From assembly GCA_944322345.1 (NCBI GenBank), contig CALUOO010000008.1:1-64000 (forward strand): a stretch of 64,000 bases of DNA. The letters are read 5' to 3'. This document shows, piece after piece, positions 33,372 through 43,376 of the stretch. Below the pieces are notes generated by a model. It was not told the origin of the DNA. It saw nothing but the letters and a program-made list of their open reading frames with translations, and searched no databases. Each line of letters begins with the position of its first letter. Position 1 is the stretch's first letter. Made by a program: the position numbers and the translations under genes. The stretch is from an uncultured Bacteroides sp. (GTDB lineage: Bacteria; Bacteroidota; Bacteroidia; Bacteroidales; Bacteroidaceae).

Positions 33372-34373
33372 ATGAAAGCATATATCAAAGCATTATCCTA
33401 TTATTTACCCGAAAGAATTGTAAGCAATGAAGAACTGCTGAAAGACTTTCCGGAATGGAGCGTAGACAAAGTAGCTGCAAAGGTAGGGGTCAATTCCCGT
33501 CATTTGGCTGCCGAGAATGAAACAGCAGGAGATTTGGCAGAAAAAGCAGCAAGAAAGCTGTTTGAAGAGTATTGTATTTCTCCTTCTGATATTGATTTTC
33601 TATTGCTTTGTACACAAAGTCCGGATTATTTTCTACCTTCTACGGCTTGTCTGTTACAGCATAGATTGGGCATTCCCACTACGAGTGGAGCTTTTGATTA
33701 TAATTTAGGGTGTTCCGGTTGTATTTATGGTTTAGCTGTAGCTAAGGGATTGATTTCAGCGGGAATTGCACAGAATGTCCTGCTACTGACTGCGGAAACA
33801 TATAATAAGTATCTACATCCCTCAGACAAAAGCAACCGTTCTATTTTTGGTGATGGTGCAGCAGCTTGTTTAGTTTCTACAGAAGGATTTGCAGAAATAG
33901 GCGATTTTGCATATGGTACAGATGGCAGTGGAGCTGAAAATCTGATTGTCAAAACAGGTGCTGCCCGACATCGGAATCCTACCGGAGTCTTTCGGGAGGA
34001 TGATGAAGGGCATACATGGTATGATGATTATTTGTATATGAATGGTGGAGCCATATTTAACTTTACGCTAGAAACTGTTCCGGTGATGGTGCAGCAGCTG
34101 CTTGATAAAAATGGTTGTCAAAAAGATGATATTGATTATTTCATTTTTCATCAGGCAAATAAGTTTATGTTAAGCACAATCCGCAAGGTTTGTACATTGC
34201 CCAAAGAAAAATTCTATATCAATCTTGAGAATACAGGGAATACGGTATCTTCTACGGTCTTGATTGGCTTAAAAGATTGTCTGTGTAGTGAGAGAGTGAA
34301 AGCTGGTATGCAGGTAATGATTACAGGCTTTGGAGTAGGATTGAGTTGGGGAGGTTGTGTGTTAAAATTTTAA
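33372..34373 (+). CDS. Ketoacyl-ACP synthase III-like enzyme
   Basis: A 333-residue thiolase-fold condensing enzyme. The triad is Cys114 (LGCSGCIYG), His260 (FHQANKF) and Asn290 (TGNTVSST); the His-Asn spacing of 30 equals that of E. coli FabH. Such enzymes condense an acyl-CoA with malonyl-ACP. With the adjacent ACP and reductase it could make a short 3-hydroxyacyl-ACP. It is AT-rich like its neighbours and unlike the flanking chromosome. Confidence 0.88.
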   Translation: MKAYIKALSYYLPERIVSNEELLKDFPEWSVDKVAAKVGVNSRHLAAENETAGDLAEKAARKLFEEYCISPSDIDFLLLCTQSPDYFLPSTACLLQHRLGIPTTSGAFDYNLGCSGCIYGLAVAKGLISAGIAQNVLLLTAETYNKYLHPSDKSNRSIFGDGAAACLVSTEGFAEIGDFAYGTDGSGAENLIVKTGAARHRNPTGVFREDDEGHTWYDDYLYMNGGAIFNFTLETVPVMVQQLLDKNGCQKDDIDYFIFHQANKFMLSTIRKVCTLPKEKFYINLENTGNTVSSTVLIGLKDCLCSERVKAGMQVMITGFGVGLSWGGCVLKF

Positions 34374-34378
34374 TAGTT

Positions 34379-35839
34379 ATGTCTTCTGTAAAGACAAATT
34401 ATGCATTAAATCTTGTAAACACCTTATCGGGGATGCTTTTCCCTTTATTAGTATTTCCCTATGTTTCCCGTGTTATGCTGGCTGATGGTATGGGATTGGT
34501 TAATTTCTACTCTTCTATCATTCAATACGTAGTGATGCTGAGTGCTTTGGGAATACCTCTTTATGCAGTAAGGGAAATAGCTAAAGCTAGAGATAATGTT
34601 AGTAAATTGAACAAAGTTTCTTTGGAAATTCTTTTACTGTATGCGATGCTTACAGTAGTAGGATATCTCATTATTTTTATTCTTTGTTTGACAGTAGATA
34701 AGATACAGGAAAACCTTACGCTTTTCTTAATATTGAGTGCTAATGTTTTTTTTACTGCAATTGGTTGTGAATGGTTTTATCAGGGTATTGAAAATTTCAA
34801 ATATATCACTATTCGAGGACTAATCGTAAAGATTGTAGCTGTACTTTTCTTATTTATGTTTGTTCATGACCGTAGTGATTTGTTACTTTATGGGACATAT
34901 ACAGTTATTGGATCAGTAGGGGGAAATTTATTTAATTTCTTTAAGCTTAAACAATATGTTGATATACATAAAGTTAAACTGGAAACATTACATCCGTTTC
35001 GGCATTTGAAACCTGTGTTGAGAATATTTATATTGAATGTTGTAATCAGTATTTATATGCAGTTGGATGTAGTTATGCTTGGTTTTATGAGAGATGCTTC
35101 ATCTGTTGGTTATTTCAGTGCTTCTTTGAAAGTTTGCACTTTATTGATGGGTATTGTTACTACATTGGTCTCTAGTCTTATACCGAGGATGTCTAATCTT
35201 GTTGAAACTGGTCAGAAAGAGCGATTTGACGATTTAGCTCAGAAAACTGTTGATTTTGTATTCATAATTTGTACTCCAATCGTTTTCTTTTTAATATTAG
35301 AAGCTTCATGTATTGTAAATATTCTTTGTGGTACTTCATTCGATCCAGCTATACGCACTCTTCAACTTCTTGCACCACAGATGCTGGTAATATCTTTAGC
35401 TTATGTATTAGGATCGCAGATCTTGTTGCCTCAAGGTGGTGAAAAGATATTTATATGGGCTGCTTTAGGAGGGGCGATTATAAGTTTGTTGTTGAATATC
35501 TTATTAATTCCCCAATATGCACAAGATGGAGCAGCAATAAGTACAGTAATTGCTCAAATAACAGTATTGGTTGGATTGATGATTATGGGGCGGAAATATC
35601 TTCCTATTAAATACTATTCAAAACATTATTTGATCTGTATATTATCATCAATAGTAATGTTTGTTGTAAATAGATTCATACAAATGAATTTCAACAATGT
35701 AATATTGAAATTCTCTATAGATTGTATACTTGCCCTATTGACCTATGTTGCTTGTTTATTAGTATTTCATGATACTTTCTTCATGTACCATTTTAATGAG
35801 TTTAAATTGAAAATTAGAACAAAAGTAAGGAGAAGTTAA
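34379..35839 (+). CDS. Wzx-type polysaccharide flippase
   Basis: A 486-residue membrane protein of the MOP superfamily with about 12-14 hydrophobic helices, beginning TNYALNLVNTLSGMLFPLLV and containing the Wzx-like FPYVSRVMLADGMGLVNF. It flips undecaprenyl-linked repeat units across the inner membrane. An upstream in-frame ATG inside the KASIII gene (34346) is rejected, since MSSVKTNYALN is the usual start. The stop overlaps the next ATG (TAATG). Confidence 0.9.
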   Translation: MSSVKTNYALNLVNTLSGMLFPLLVFPYVSRVMLADGMGLVNFYSSIIQYVVMLSALGIPLYAVREIAKARDNVSKLNKVSLEILLLYAMLTVVGYLIIFILCLTVDKIQENLTLFLILSANVFFTAIGCEWFYQGIENFKYITIRGLIVKIVAVLFLFMFVHDRSDLLLYGTYTVIGSVGGNLFNFFKLKQYVDIHKVKLETLHPFRHLKPVLRIFILNVVISIYMQLDVVMLGFMRDASSVGYFSASLKVCTLLMGIVTTLVSSLIPRMSNLVETGQKERFDDLAQKTVDFVFIICTPIVFFLILEASCIVNILCGTSFDPAIRTLQLLAPQMLVISLAYVLGSQILLPQGGEKIFIWAALGGAIISLLLNILLIPQYAQDGAAISTVIAQITVLVGLMIMGRKYLPIKYYSKHYLICILSSIVMFVVNRFIQMNFNNVILKFSIDCILALLTYVACLLVFHDTFFMYHFNEFKLKIRTKVRRS

Positions 35840-36588
35840 TGTCGTTGATTACTTTTTTGAAATTTGTCAAACACAATCTTTTTAAGGTGAATTGGTTGAA
35901 AACCATATATCTTAATTTTAAGATGCTTCCGTTTAGGCAAGCTGTGTATTTTCCTGTTTTAGTAGGATGGCGTACAGAATTTAGAGATGTAAGTGGAAAA
36001 ATCCTATTTGACGATGGTTTGCAACTTCGTCCTGGAGTTATTACTTTGAATATAAAGGAAGGTCCTGTTGCAACTAAACATGAGCATTTCATAGTCAATG
36101 TTTCAGGTACGATACTTGTACATGGTTTAGAGGTTCATTTTTTTGCAGGAATGACTTTGTGGGTGAATGGTTGTTTAGAAGTAGGTGGAAATAATGTTTT
36201 TGGTAGCCATTCTATCATAGCATGTATGAAAAATATTTCTTTGGGATATTTCATGGGCTGCTCTTGGAACTGTGAAATATATGATACAAATTTCCATTTT
36301 TTCCGTGATTTAATTTCTGATAAGGTAATAAAAAGGAATGGAAAAGTGCATATTGGAGCTAATACTTTTATAGGAAATGGTTCAATAATCGGTAAAGGAA
36401 CTTATTTGGATGATGGTTGTGTGGTAGCTAATTATAGCTTGGTGAATCGGAGTTTTAGACGAGAAGGGAAGAATCTTTTGATAGGTGGAAATCCGGCACA
36501 GGTATTAATGACGGATTTTACTCAAATAAAAGAAGACAAATTATTCAATGGAAAAGTCGAGGCTGAGTTGGCGAAGGTTTATGATTAA
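35839..36588 (+). CDS. Hexapeptide-repeat acyltransferase-like protein
   Basis: A 249-residue left-handed beta-helix protein. The hexapeptide pattern is visible in SGTILVHGLEVHFFAGMTLW, EVGGNNVFGSHSIIA and HIGANTFIGNGSIIGKG. It probably transfers an acetyl or other acyl group to a sugar. It is translationally coupled to the flippase gene (TAATG overlap). It may be the enzyme that uses the ACP-bound acyl group, but this is not shown. Confidence 0.72.
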   Translation: MSLITFLKFVKHNLFKVNWLKTIYLNFKMLPFRQAVYFPVLVGWRTEFRDVSGKILFDDGLQLRPGVITLNIKEGPVATKHEHFIVNVSGTILVHGLEVHFFAGMTLWVNGCLEVGGNNVFGSHSIIACMKNISLGYFMGCSWNCEIYDTNFHFFRDLISDKVIKRNGKVHIGANTFIGNGSIIGKGTYLDDGCVVANYSLVNRSFRREGKNLLIGGNPAQVLMTDFTQIKEDKLFNGKVEAELAKVYD

Positions 36589-36762
36589 AGAAGTTGTGAC
36601 AAAAGTTATGTAAATAATTGAATTTTTTCAATTGTAAGAATTGTGCTATTATTTTTTGAAGATAGTCTGGATAGTAGAAAACTTGCGTTAAATGACAAAT
36701 AGTAATCATTTGTGATAAGAGATTTATAAAATTGATTAGGAAGTTATACTCTTATTAATAAT

Positions 36763-37467
36763 ATGTTTTTTATGGGAATAAAAAAAGATCTTCGGAGAAT
36801 TTACAATAGTTTTTTCCCTATCAAGGATTTGTTAGTAAAAGTTATTTTGTGGAATAAAGTACAGTTCGCTAAACATGCTCTTGCTATTAATACTTATTTT
36901 GAAGGGAAAAATGCTTTGCATGAATATGCTGAAGTAATAAATTGTAACATCGGATTGTGTACATATATTAGCTCGAATACTAAATTAGGAAATACTAAAG
37001 TCGGCCGTTTTTGTAGTATTGCAGATAATGTGAGGACAGGATTTGGAACACATCCCACTCATACTTTTGTATCTACTTTTCCTTCATTTTATTATGATAC
37101 TACCAATATACCCATTTCCTTTATGAAAGGGAAAAAGCCGGTTTTCAATGTTTGGCGTTATGTGGATACTGATCGGAAATATCTGGTAGAGATAGGAAAT
37201 GATGTTTGGATTGGTAGCCATGTCTTGATTATGGATGGAATAAAAATTGGGGATGGAGCAGTAATAGCAGCAGGAGCTGTCGTTACAAAAGATGTTGAGC
37301 CTTATAGTATTGTGGGTGGAGTACCGGCACGACATATTAAATATCGTTTCACGAGAGAGCAGATTGAATCCTTACTAGCAATGAAATGGTGGGAGAAAGA
37401 TTTGGATTGGATTGAAAAACATGTTGATGATTTTCAAAACGTAGAAGTGTTTTTGGGGAGTTTTTAA
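36763..37467 (+). CDS. CatB/Vat-type hexapeptide O-acetyltransferase
   Basis: A 234-residue trimeric beta-helix acyltransferase with the classic [15 protein letters not shown] and [20 protein letters not shown] segments ending [12 protein letters not shown], typical of xenobiotic/sugar O-acetyltransferases using acetyl-CoA. A 174-bp AT-rich gap with no visible element precedes it. The start may be the ATG at 36772 (MGIKKDL) rather than 36763. Confidence 0.85.
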   Translation: MFFMGIKKDLRRIYNSFFPIKDLLVKVILWNKVQFAKHALAINTYFEGKNALHEYAEVINCNIGLCTYISSNTKLGNTKVGRFCSIADNVRTGFGTHPTHTFVSTFPSFYYDTTNIPISFMKGKKPVFNVWRYVDTDRKYLVEIGNDVWIGSHVLIMDGIKIGDGAVIAAGAVVTKDVEPYSIVGGVPARHIKYRFTREQIESLLAMKWWEKDLDWIEKHVDDFQNVEVFLGSF

Positions 37468-38085
37468 ATGATTAGAATAATACAATTAATACTTAGATGT
37501 ATACGGGCTGTAATACGTAGATATTATTCTATATGTTACAAATATACATTTAAAGAATTTGGTCAAAAGTCTTCAATTATTAAGCCATTATCAATTGATG
37601 GTAGAGAAAATATATCCATAGGAAATCATGTTTTTATTGCTTACAAAACGTGGCTTGCTGCTTTACCATTGACAGGAGAGGATAAATGTAATTTAGTAAT
37701 AAAGGATAATTGTACTATTGGACATTTTAATCATATTTATTGTACGAAGAGTATTATATTAGAAGAAGGAGTATTGACTGCAGATAAAGTATATATTTCT
37801 GATAATCTCCATGGGTATATGGATGTGCATACATATATAAAGAACCAACCTATTATTCAAAAAAAAGAGGTTATTATAGGAGAAGGAACATGGTTAGGAG
37901 AAAATGTGTGTGTTCTTGGGTGCAAAGTGGGAAAACAATGTGTTATCGGTTCAAATAGTGTAATAACTAAAGATATTCCAGATTATTGTGTAGCAGTTGG
38001 TGCACCTGCCCGAATCATAAAGCGTTATGACTTTGCAACCCAATCTTGGCGTAAAACAAATCCCAAAGGAGAATTTATAGATTAA
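37468..38085 (+). CDS. Hexapeptide acetyltransferase, LbH family
   Basis: A 205-residue left-handed beta-helix enzyme: ISIGNHVFIAYKTWLA, IGEGTWLGENVCVLGCKVGK and VGAPARIIKRY are characteristic. It starts directly after the preceding stop codon. It is the third acyltransferase in the operon, implying several acyl positions on the repeat unit or separate donor specificities. Confidence 0.83.
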   Translation: MIRIIQLILRCIRAVIRRYYSICYKYTFKEFGQKSSIIKPLSIDGRENISIGNHVFIAYKTWLAALPLTGEDKCNLVIKDNCTIGHFNHIYCTKSIILEEGVLTADKVYISDNLHGYMDVHTYIKNQPIIQKKEVIIGEGTWLGENVCVLGCKVGKQCVIGSNSVITKDIPDYCVAVGAPARIIKRYDFATQSWRKTNPKGEFID

Positions 38086-38097
38086 AAAAAGCAAAAA

Positions 38098-39237
38098 ATG
38101 AAACATATCCTTGTTACCGGTGGGGCTGGATTTATAGGATCCAATCTCGCTTTGAAACTTGTATCCAAAGGATACGAAGTTACAGTATTGGATAATTTAT
38201 CTATTCAAATTCACGGCGAATATCCTGAAGTGACTTCTCCACTTTATCAGTCTATTATTGGCAAAGTACATTTTATAAAAGGTTCTGTTACTTCTCGTGA
38301 GGATTGGTTAAAGGCTTTAGACGGAGTAGAGTGTGTAGTCCATTTAGCAGCAGAGACAGGAACTGGACAATCTATGTATGAAATACAAAAGTATGTAGAT
38401 GTAAATATTGGGGGGACTGCCTTGCTGTTGGATATACTAGCCAATACCAAACATTCTGTAAAAAAAGTGCTAGTTGCCGAATCGAGAGCTATTTACGGTG
38501 AAGGTCGTTATTATAGTGAGGAATTAAATCAATTTGTCTATCCTACAGAACGCTTGGATTCTGATATGTCACAAGGAAATTTTGAGGTAAAGTATGCAGG
38601 ATGTGTACACCCACTTAAATTAGTAGGTACAACAGAAGACTCATTGATACATCCTACTTCAGTATATGGAATTACAAAACAGGTACAAGGACAGTTAGTT
38701 CATTTGGTTTGTCCGTCCATTGGTATTGCAGCTGTTTCCTACCGTTATCAGAATGTTTACGGACCGGGACAATCGTTGTCCAATCCATATACAGGTATTC
38801 TGTCTATTTTCTCTACCCGTATCAAAAATGGTAATGAAATCAATGTTTTTGAGGATGGAAAAGAGACACGTGATTTTGTCTACATAGACGATGTGGTGGA
38901 TGCTACTATTTTGGGAATAGAGAAAGACGAGGCAAACGGACATGTATTTAATGTAGGAACCGGTGTAGCGACAGATGTATTGACAGTAGCTAATACTTTA
39001 ATTGAAAAATATGGGATTCAAGTACCTGTACGGGTATCGGGTAATTACCGTTTAGGTGATATACGTCATAATTATGCTGATATAACGTCTGCTCGTACTA
39101 TCCTAGGTTTCGAGCCTAAATGGAGTTTTAGTGATGGCATAGGAGAATTTGTCAAGTGGGTAAATAAACAGGACGTTCAAGAAGATAAATATGAGGCCTC
39201 TATAAAGGAAATGAAACAGAAAGGGCTGTATAAATAA
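38098..39237 (+). CDS. NAD-dependent epimerase/dehydratase, possibly dTDP-L-rhamnose 4-epimerase-like
   Basis: A 379-residue extended SDR: GGAGFIGSNLALKLV nucleotide loop at 8-22, active-site region HPTSVYGITKQVQG, and ESRAIYGEGRYYSEE in the middle. The insert near residues 140-185 and the ESRA/IYGEG motif resemble dTDP-L-rhamnose 4-epimerases. It would epimerise or dehydrate a nucleotide sugar in the cytosol. The precise sugar is not secure. It is followed after three bases by a second SDR. Confidence 0.8.
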   Translation: MKHILVTGGAGFIGSNLALKLVSKGYEVTVLDNLSIQIHGEYPEVTSPLYQSIIGKVHFIKGSVTSREDWLKALDGVECVVHLAAETGTGQSMYEIQKYVDVNIGGTALLLDILANTKHSVKKVLVAESRAIYGEGRYYSEELNQFVYPTERLDSDMSQGNFEVKYAGCVHPLKLVGTTEDSLIHPTSVYGITKQVQGQLVHLVCPSIGIAAVSYRYQNVYGPGQSLSNPYTGILSIFSTRIKNGNEINVFEDGKETRDFVYIDDVVDATILGIEKDEANGHVFNVGTGVATDVLTVANTLIEKYGIQVPVRVSGNYRLGDIRHNYADITSARTILGFEPKWSFSDGIGEFVKWVNKQDVQEDKYEASIKEMKQKGLYK

Positions 39238-39239
39238 TA

Positions 39240-40070
39240 ATGAATATGAAAATATTAGTTACTGGTGCAAATGGCTATATAGGCAGGCATGTTGTATCTC
39301 AATTGTTGAATATGGGGCATCGAGTGATAGCATGTGATTTATGTTTAACAAATGTAGATGAACGTGCTGAAAAACTCGAGATGGACCTATTCTCTGTATC
39401 AGAAAATGTTTTTAATGAAGTAGGTAGTCCTGATGTGTGTATTCATTTAGCATGGAGAGATGGTTTTGTACATAATTCCAATAATCATTTGGGTGATTTG
39501 TCCGGTCACTTTAGATTCCTTACTGCTATGATTGACGGAGGATTAAAGCAATTGGTAGTGATGGGAACAATGCACGAAGTGGGTTATCATGAAGGGGCTA
39601 TAGATGAGAATACTCCTTGCAATCCATTGTCAATGTATGGAATTGCCAAAGATAGTTTAAGACGTGCGATGTTACTTTATTGTAAGGCTAAAGAATGTAT
39701 TTTACAGTGGTGCAGGGCTTATTACATTTTGGGTGATGACAAAAACAATCATTCTATATTTACTAAGTTACTGGAGGCTGATGCAGCAGGCAAAGAAAAA
39801 TTCCCTTTTACTACAGGTAAGGCAAAATATGACTTTATAACTGTGGATGAATTGGCACATCAGATAGCTTGTGTTGCTGTACAGAAAGAAGTGACAGGGA
39901 TTATTAATTGCTGTAGTGGTAAGCCTGTTAGTTTGGCAGAGCGTGTGGAGCAATATATCGCTGAGCATGGATTGAAGATAAGGTTAGAGTATGGGGCTTA
40001 TCCAGATAGGGAGTATGATTCGCCTTGTGTGTATGGAGATGTATCAAAAATTGTAAAGATCATCTATTAA
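39240..40070 (+). CDS. NAD(P)-dependent nucleotide-sugar reductase/epimerase
   Basis: A 276-residue extended SDR: VTGANGYIGRHVVSQLL at the N terminus and SMYGIAKDSLRRA with the Tyr/Lys pair. Shorter than its neighbour, it resembles the 4-ketoreductases that make 6-deoxy sugars. Substrate unknown. An internal ATG at 39246 is an alternative start. Confidence 0.78.
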   Translation: MNMKILVTGANGYIGRHVVSQLLNMGHRVIACDLCLTNVDERAEKLEMDLFSVSENVFNEVGSPDVCIHLAWRDGFVHNSNNHLGDLSGHFRFLTAMIDGGLKQLVVMGTMHEVGYHEGAIDENTPCNPLSMYGIAKDSLRRAMLLYCKAKECILQWCRAYYILGDDKNNHSIFTKLLEADAAGKEKFPFTTGKAKYDFITVDELAHQIACVAVQKEVTGIINCCSGKPVSLAERVEQYIAEHGLKIRLEYGAYPDREYDSPCVYGDVSKIVKIIY

Positions 40071-40073
40071 AGA

Positions 40074-41285
40074 ATGGAAGATAAGAAGAAAAATGTGTCC
40101 ATAATTAGTAATTGCTATGGATGTGGAGTTTGTGCTCTGGCTTGTGGGAAAAAAATCATAGATATCTGTATAAATAAAGACGGTTTTTATGAGCCTATTA
40201 TTCGTTCTGAATCTTTATGTATTTCTTGTGGCCTATGTTTATCAGTCTGTTCTTTTTATAATAAAGGTTTATCGGTAATAAATAGTGTAAAAGCAAGTTA
40301 TGCATCTTGGAGTCTAACTCCTGAGATTCGATATAAATGTTCCTCAGGTGGTATTGGGTATGAAGTCAGTAAGATATTACTTAGTGAAGGATATTATGTT
40401 TGTGGTGTAAAATATAATATAAATAAAGAACGCGTAGAGCATTACATAGCTACGAGAATAGAAGATTTAGAAGAATCTATAGGTAGTAAATATTTACAGA
40501 GCTATACGTTTGATGCATTTAGAAAAATTCAAATAGATCGCGATAACAAATATTTGGTTATTGGTACGCCATGTCAGATTGATTCTTTCAGGCGATTAGC
40601 AAAGCTAACAAAACAAGAAAAACGATTCGTCTTTTTAGACTTTTTTTGTCATGGAGTTCCCTCTATTTTGTCATGGAAAAAATATCTTGTACTAATTGGA
40701 ATGGAAAAAGAAAAATTAGAATACGTGTCTTGGAGAAACAAAGCTTGGGGGTGGCATGATTCATGGGCTGTTACAATCGATTATAAAAATGAATTAAATA
40801 AGGAATATTGTGAGCAAAAATCATATGTGTCTAGATTGTCTAAAGGAGATATTTTTTATAGTTTGTTTTTAGGTGGTTTCTGTGATAATCCTGCGTGTAT
40901 CAAACATTGTAAATACAAATATGATCAATCGGCTGCAGATATTAGAATTGGTGATTTGTGGGGCAAGACGTATAAACGAGATCAGAAAGGTGTAAGTGCG
41001 TTAGTTTGTAATACTTCAATTGGCTGTGAAATAATAAGTAAACTAAAGAAAAATTGTTTTTTGTCTGAACATTCATTTGCAACTGTAGCAGAAGGGCAAA
41101 TGAAGAAAAATGCAAAAAAAGCATATTTTTCCAATCTTGCATGGAGAATGTTAAAATCAACTAAAGTGTATCCTTTAGCTTATTGGAAAATATTATTGAG
41201 AATAGAATATTTATTGAAAGTTCCTCAATTATTGGGTATGAGGTTTAAAAATGTAGTTCAGCGTATAATCAGTATTAATAGATGA
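40074..41285 (+). CDS. FrhB-like protein with two 4Fe-4S clusters
   Basis: A 403-residue protein. Two CxxCxxCxxxC cluster motifs lie at Cys14/17/20/24 and Cys49/52/55/59, followed by a coenzyme-F420 hydrogenase beta-subunit-type domain (YLVIGTPCQIDSFRRLAK, then IRIGDLWGKTYKRDQKGVSA). Proteins of this type are often encoded beside polysaccharide pyruvyl transferases, as here with a 4-base overlap. The reaction is unknown; a redox step on a nucleotide sugar or a pyruvyl donor is possible. Confidence 0.85.
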   Translation: MEDKKKNVSIISNCYGCGVCALACGKKIIDICINKDGFYEPIIRSESLCISCGLCLSVCSFYNKGLSVINSVKASYASWSLTPEIRYKCSSGGIGYEVSKILLSEGYYVCGVKYNINKERVEHYIATRIEDLEESIGSKYLQSYTFDAFRKIQIDRDNKYLVIGTPCQIDSFRRLAKLTKQEKRFVFLDFFCHGVPSILSWKKYLVLIGMEKEKLEYVSWRNKAWGWHDSWAVTIDYKNELNKEYCEQKSYVSRLSKGDIFYSLFLGGFCDNPACIKHCKYKYDQSAADIRIGDLWGKTYKRDQKGVSALVCNTSIGCEIISKLKKNCFLSEHSFATVAEGQMKKNAKKAYFSNLAWRMLKSTKVYPLAYWKILLRIEYLLKVPQLLGMRFKNVVQRIISINR

Positions 41286-42397
41286 AGATTGGAATATTAT
41301 CAATGCAAGATGTACCTAATTATGGTTCATTGATGCAGGCATTTGCTTTAAAGCAGTTATTATTGGAGAATGGTGCAGATGAAGTTGTCTTTTTGGCAAT
41401 CAATCCTGGGGAAAATTTAGAGAAGCCTTCTAGCATTCGTAAAGTAAAAAAAATATTATATTCTGTATTATCCATGCAATTGTTTGATAAAATAAAATTG
41501 CGTAGATTTTATAGAAGAACGCAAAAAGAATTTGAAAAATTTCATGTGTTATTAGGTAGTGAGAGCATAATAGAAACGAATGATGTAGATATGGTGGTTA
41601 TTGGAAGTGATGAAGTTTTTAATTGTTGTCAATACTCATCTTGGGGATATACACTTCAGTTATATGGAAAAATAGATTGTCCTTATATAATATCATATGC
41701 AGGATCCTTTGGCAATACCCATATAGAGGATTTGTATCATTATCAAATAGCAGAAGAAATTGGAACAACTATGCAAAATCTGAAAGCTATTTCTGTTAGA
41801 GACGACAATTCTTATGAGATTGTAAAAAAAATAACTAAAGTGACTCCTTTGATACATTTGGACCCTGTACTTATTTATGGTTTTAATAAAGAAATATCAA
41901 ATCAAAATAAATATATACAGGAAAATTTTATCCTTATATATAGTTATAATGGGCGAATCAGCAACAAAGAAGAAATATGTATGATTAAAGATTTTGCTTG
42001 TAAAAAGGGAGTTAAAATTTTATCACTTTTTTGTCAATATGATTGGTGTGATGATGAAATACGTCTAAATAATCCCATGGATTTGTTCTCCTATTTTAAG
42101 AATGCTTCTTTTGTTATTACTGATACTTTTCATGGAAGCGTTTTTTCTATAATAACTCATTGTAAATTTTGCGCCTTGGCCAGAGATAGTAATAAGGATA
42201 AATTAGGAAGCCTATTATCTATGTTGGATATTGATTCTCATTTAACAACTTTTCCTAATATGATTGAGAAAATATTATCGTTGGAAATTGATTATAAATC
42301 AGTTGATGATAAATTGTATGATAAGAGATTGGCTGCTAGGAGTTATCTGAAACAGCACTTAAATTTGGCCAAAGAAAATTCATATATAAAGAAATGA
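41282..42397 (+). CDS. Polysaccharide pyruvyl transferase
   Basis: A 371-residue PssM/CsaB-family protein: MKIGILSMQDVPNYGSLMQA at the start, DVDMVVIGSDEVFN, and VITDTFHGSVFSIIT near the C terminus. It adds pyruvate from phosphoenolpyruvate as a ketal on a sugar, giving the capsule negative charge. It overlaps its neighbours on both sides by four bases. Confidence 0.88.
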   Translation: MKIGILSMQDVPNYGSLMQAFALKQLLLENGADEVVFLAINPGENLEKPSSIRKVKKILYSVLSMQLFDKIKLRRFYRRTQKEFEKFHVLLGSESIIETNDVDMVVIGSDEVFNCCQYSSWGYTLQLYGKIDCPYIISYAGSFGNTHIEDLYHYQIAEEIGTTMQNLKAISVRDDNSYEIVKKITKVTPLIHLDPVLIYGFNKEISNQNKYIQENFILIYSYNGRISNKEEICMIKDFACKKGVKILSLFCQYDWCDDEIRLNNPMDLFSYFKNASFVITDTFHGSVFSIITHCKFCALARDSNKDKLGSLLSMLDIDSHLTTFPNMIEKILSLEIDYKSVDDKLYDKRLAARSYLKQHLNLAKENSYIKK

Positions 42398-43353
42398 AAA
42401 ATATATTATTTGTTGTATCCCATTTTTATGGCTATGAAAAGTCGTTAGTAGAAAATATGAAAAAAATGGGGTACAAAGTTTATTTGTTAGACTATTGGAG
42501 CCCTTTTAGAAAATTGAGAGTAGATCTTTTTTTAAATGAAAAACTGGCTTTAAAACTTCATTCATGGTGGTTAATGCACAAAATTTCAAAATTAAGCCTA
42601 GAAAAATTTGATATATTACTAATGATTAGAGGCACAACTGTACAACCAGTTCATTTGGAGTATATTATTCGCCGTAATCCTACTCTTAAGAAGATTATGT
42701 ATCAATGGGATTCTGTAAGTCTATTTAATTATTTGCCGTTAACAAAATACTTTGACGTAGTATTTACTTTTGATATGGTTGATGCAAAAAAATACTCTTT
42801 TAAATATTTACCTTTATTTTGTGATTTTTATGAAAATAATAATATGATTAATAACGAAGATATAGATTTACTTATGATAGGTATATATAGAAAAGATAGA
42901 TATGATATTGCATCATACTATAACAAAATTTGTAAAACAAATGAACTTGTATTTAAGTGTTTGATTTATATACCATTTTTTACCTGCATAAAAGAAGTAT
43001 TGAAAGGAAATTTCGTTTCTCTAAGATTATGCCGTTTTTCCCCTGTACCAAAGAGTAAAACTTTTCAATATTATAAGAGAAGCAAAGTTTTTTTAGATGT
43101 TGTGTCTAATTCTCAACAGGGTTATTCTATGAGAACAATAGAATGTTATGGAATGAATAAAAAATTGATAACATCCAATCCATTTGTGTGTGCAAATAAA
43201 GAATTTGTCGATATGGAAGTAGGTTCAATAGATATGCCTATAAATGATTTAATCACTTTTATTCGAACGCCACCTGTGACATATACAAATAAAGACAAAT
43301 TTTCAATAAGTAACTTTCTTAAACATCTTTTGGTAGATACGACTGATTGTTAA
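42394..43353 (+). CDS. Glycosyltransferase, CgeB-like
   Basis: A 319-residue GT-B-type protein with an N-terminal NILFVVSHFYGYEKSLVENM, a central RNPTLKKIMYQWDSVSLFNY and a C-terminal QQGYSMRTIECYGMNKKLIT, the pattern of CgeB/DUF3880-type glycosyltransferases. It probably adds one sugar to the undecaprenyl-linked repeat unit. It overlaps the pyruvyl transferase gene by four bases. Confidence 0.7.
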   Translation: MKNILFVVSHFYGYEKSLVENMKKMGYKVYLLDYWSPFRKLRVDLFLNEKLALKLHSWWLMHKISKLSLEKFDILLMIRGTTVQPVHLEYIIRRNPTLKKIMYQWDSVSLFNYLPLTKYFDVVFTFDMVDAKKYSFKYLPLFCDFYENNNMINNEDIDLLMIGIYRKDRYDIASYYNKICKTNELVFKCLIYIPFFTCIKEVLKGNFVSLRLCRFSPVPKSKTFQYYKRSKVFLDVVSNSQQGYSMRTIECYGMNKKLITSNPFVCANKEFVDMEVGSIDMPINDLITFIRTPPVTYTNKDKFSISNFLKHLLVDTTDC

Positions 43354-43376
43354 GCTACTATAAATTTACATATGGC

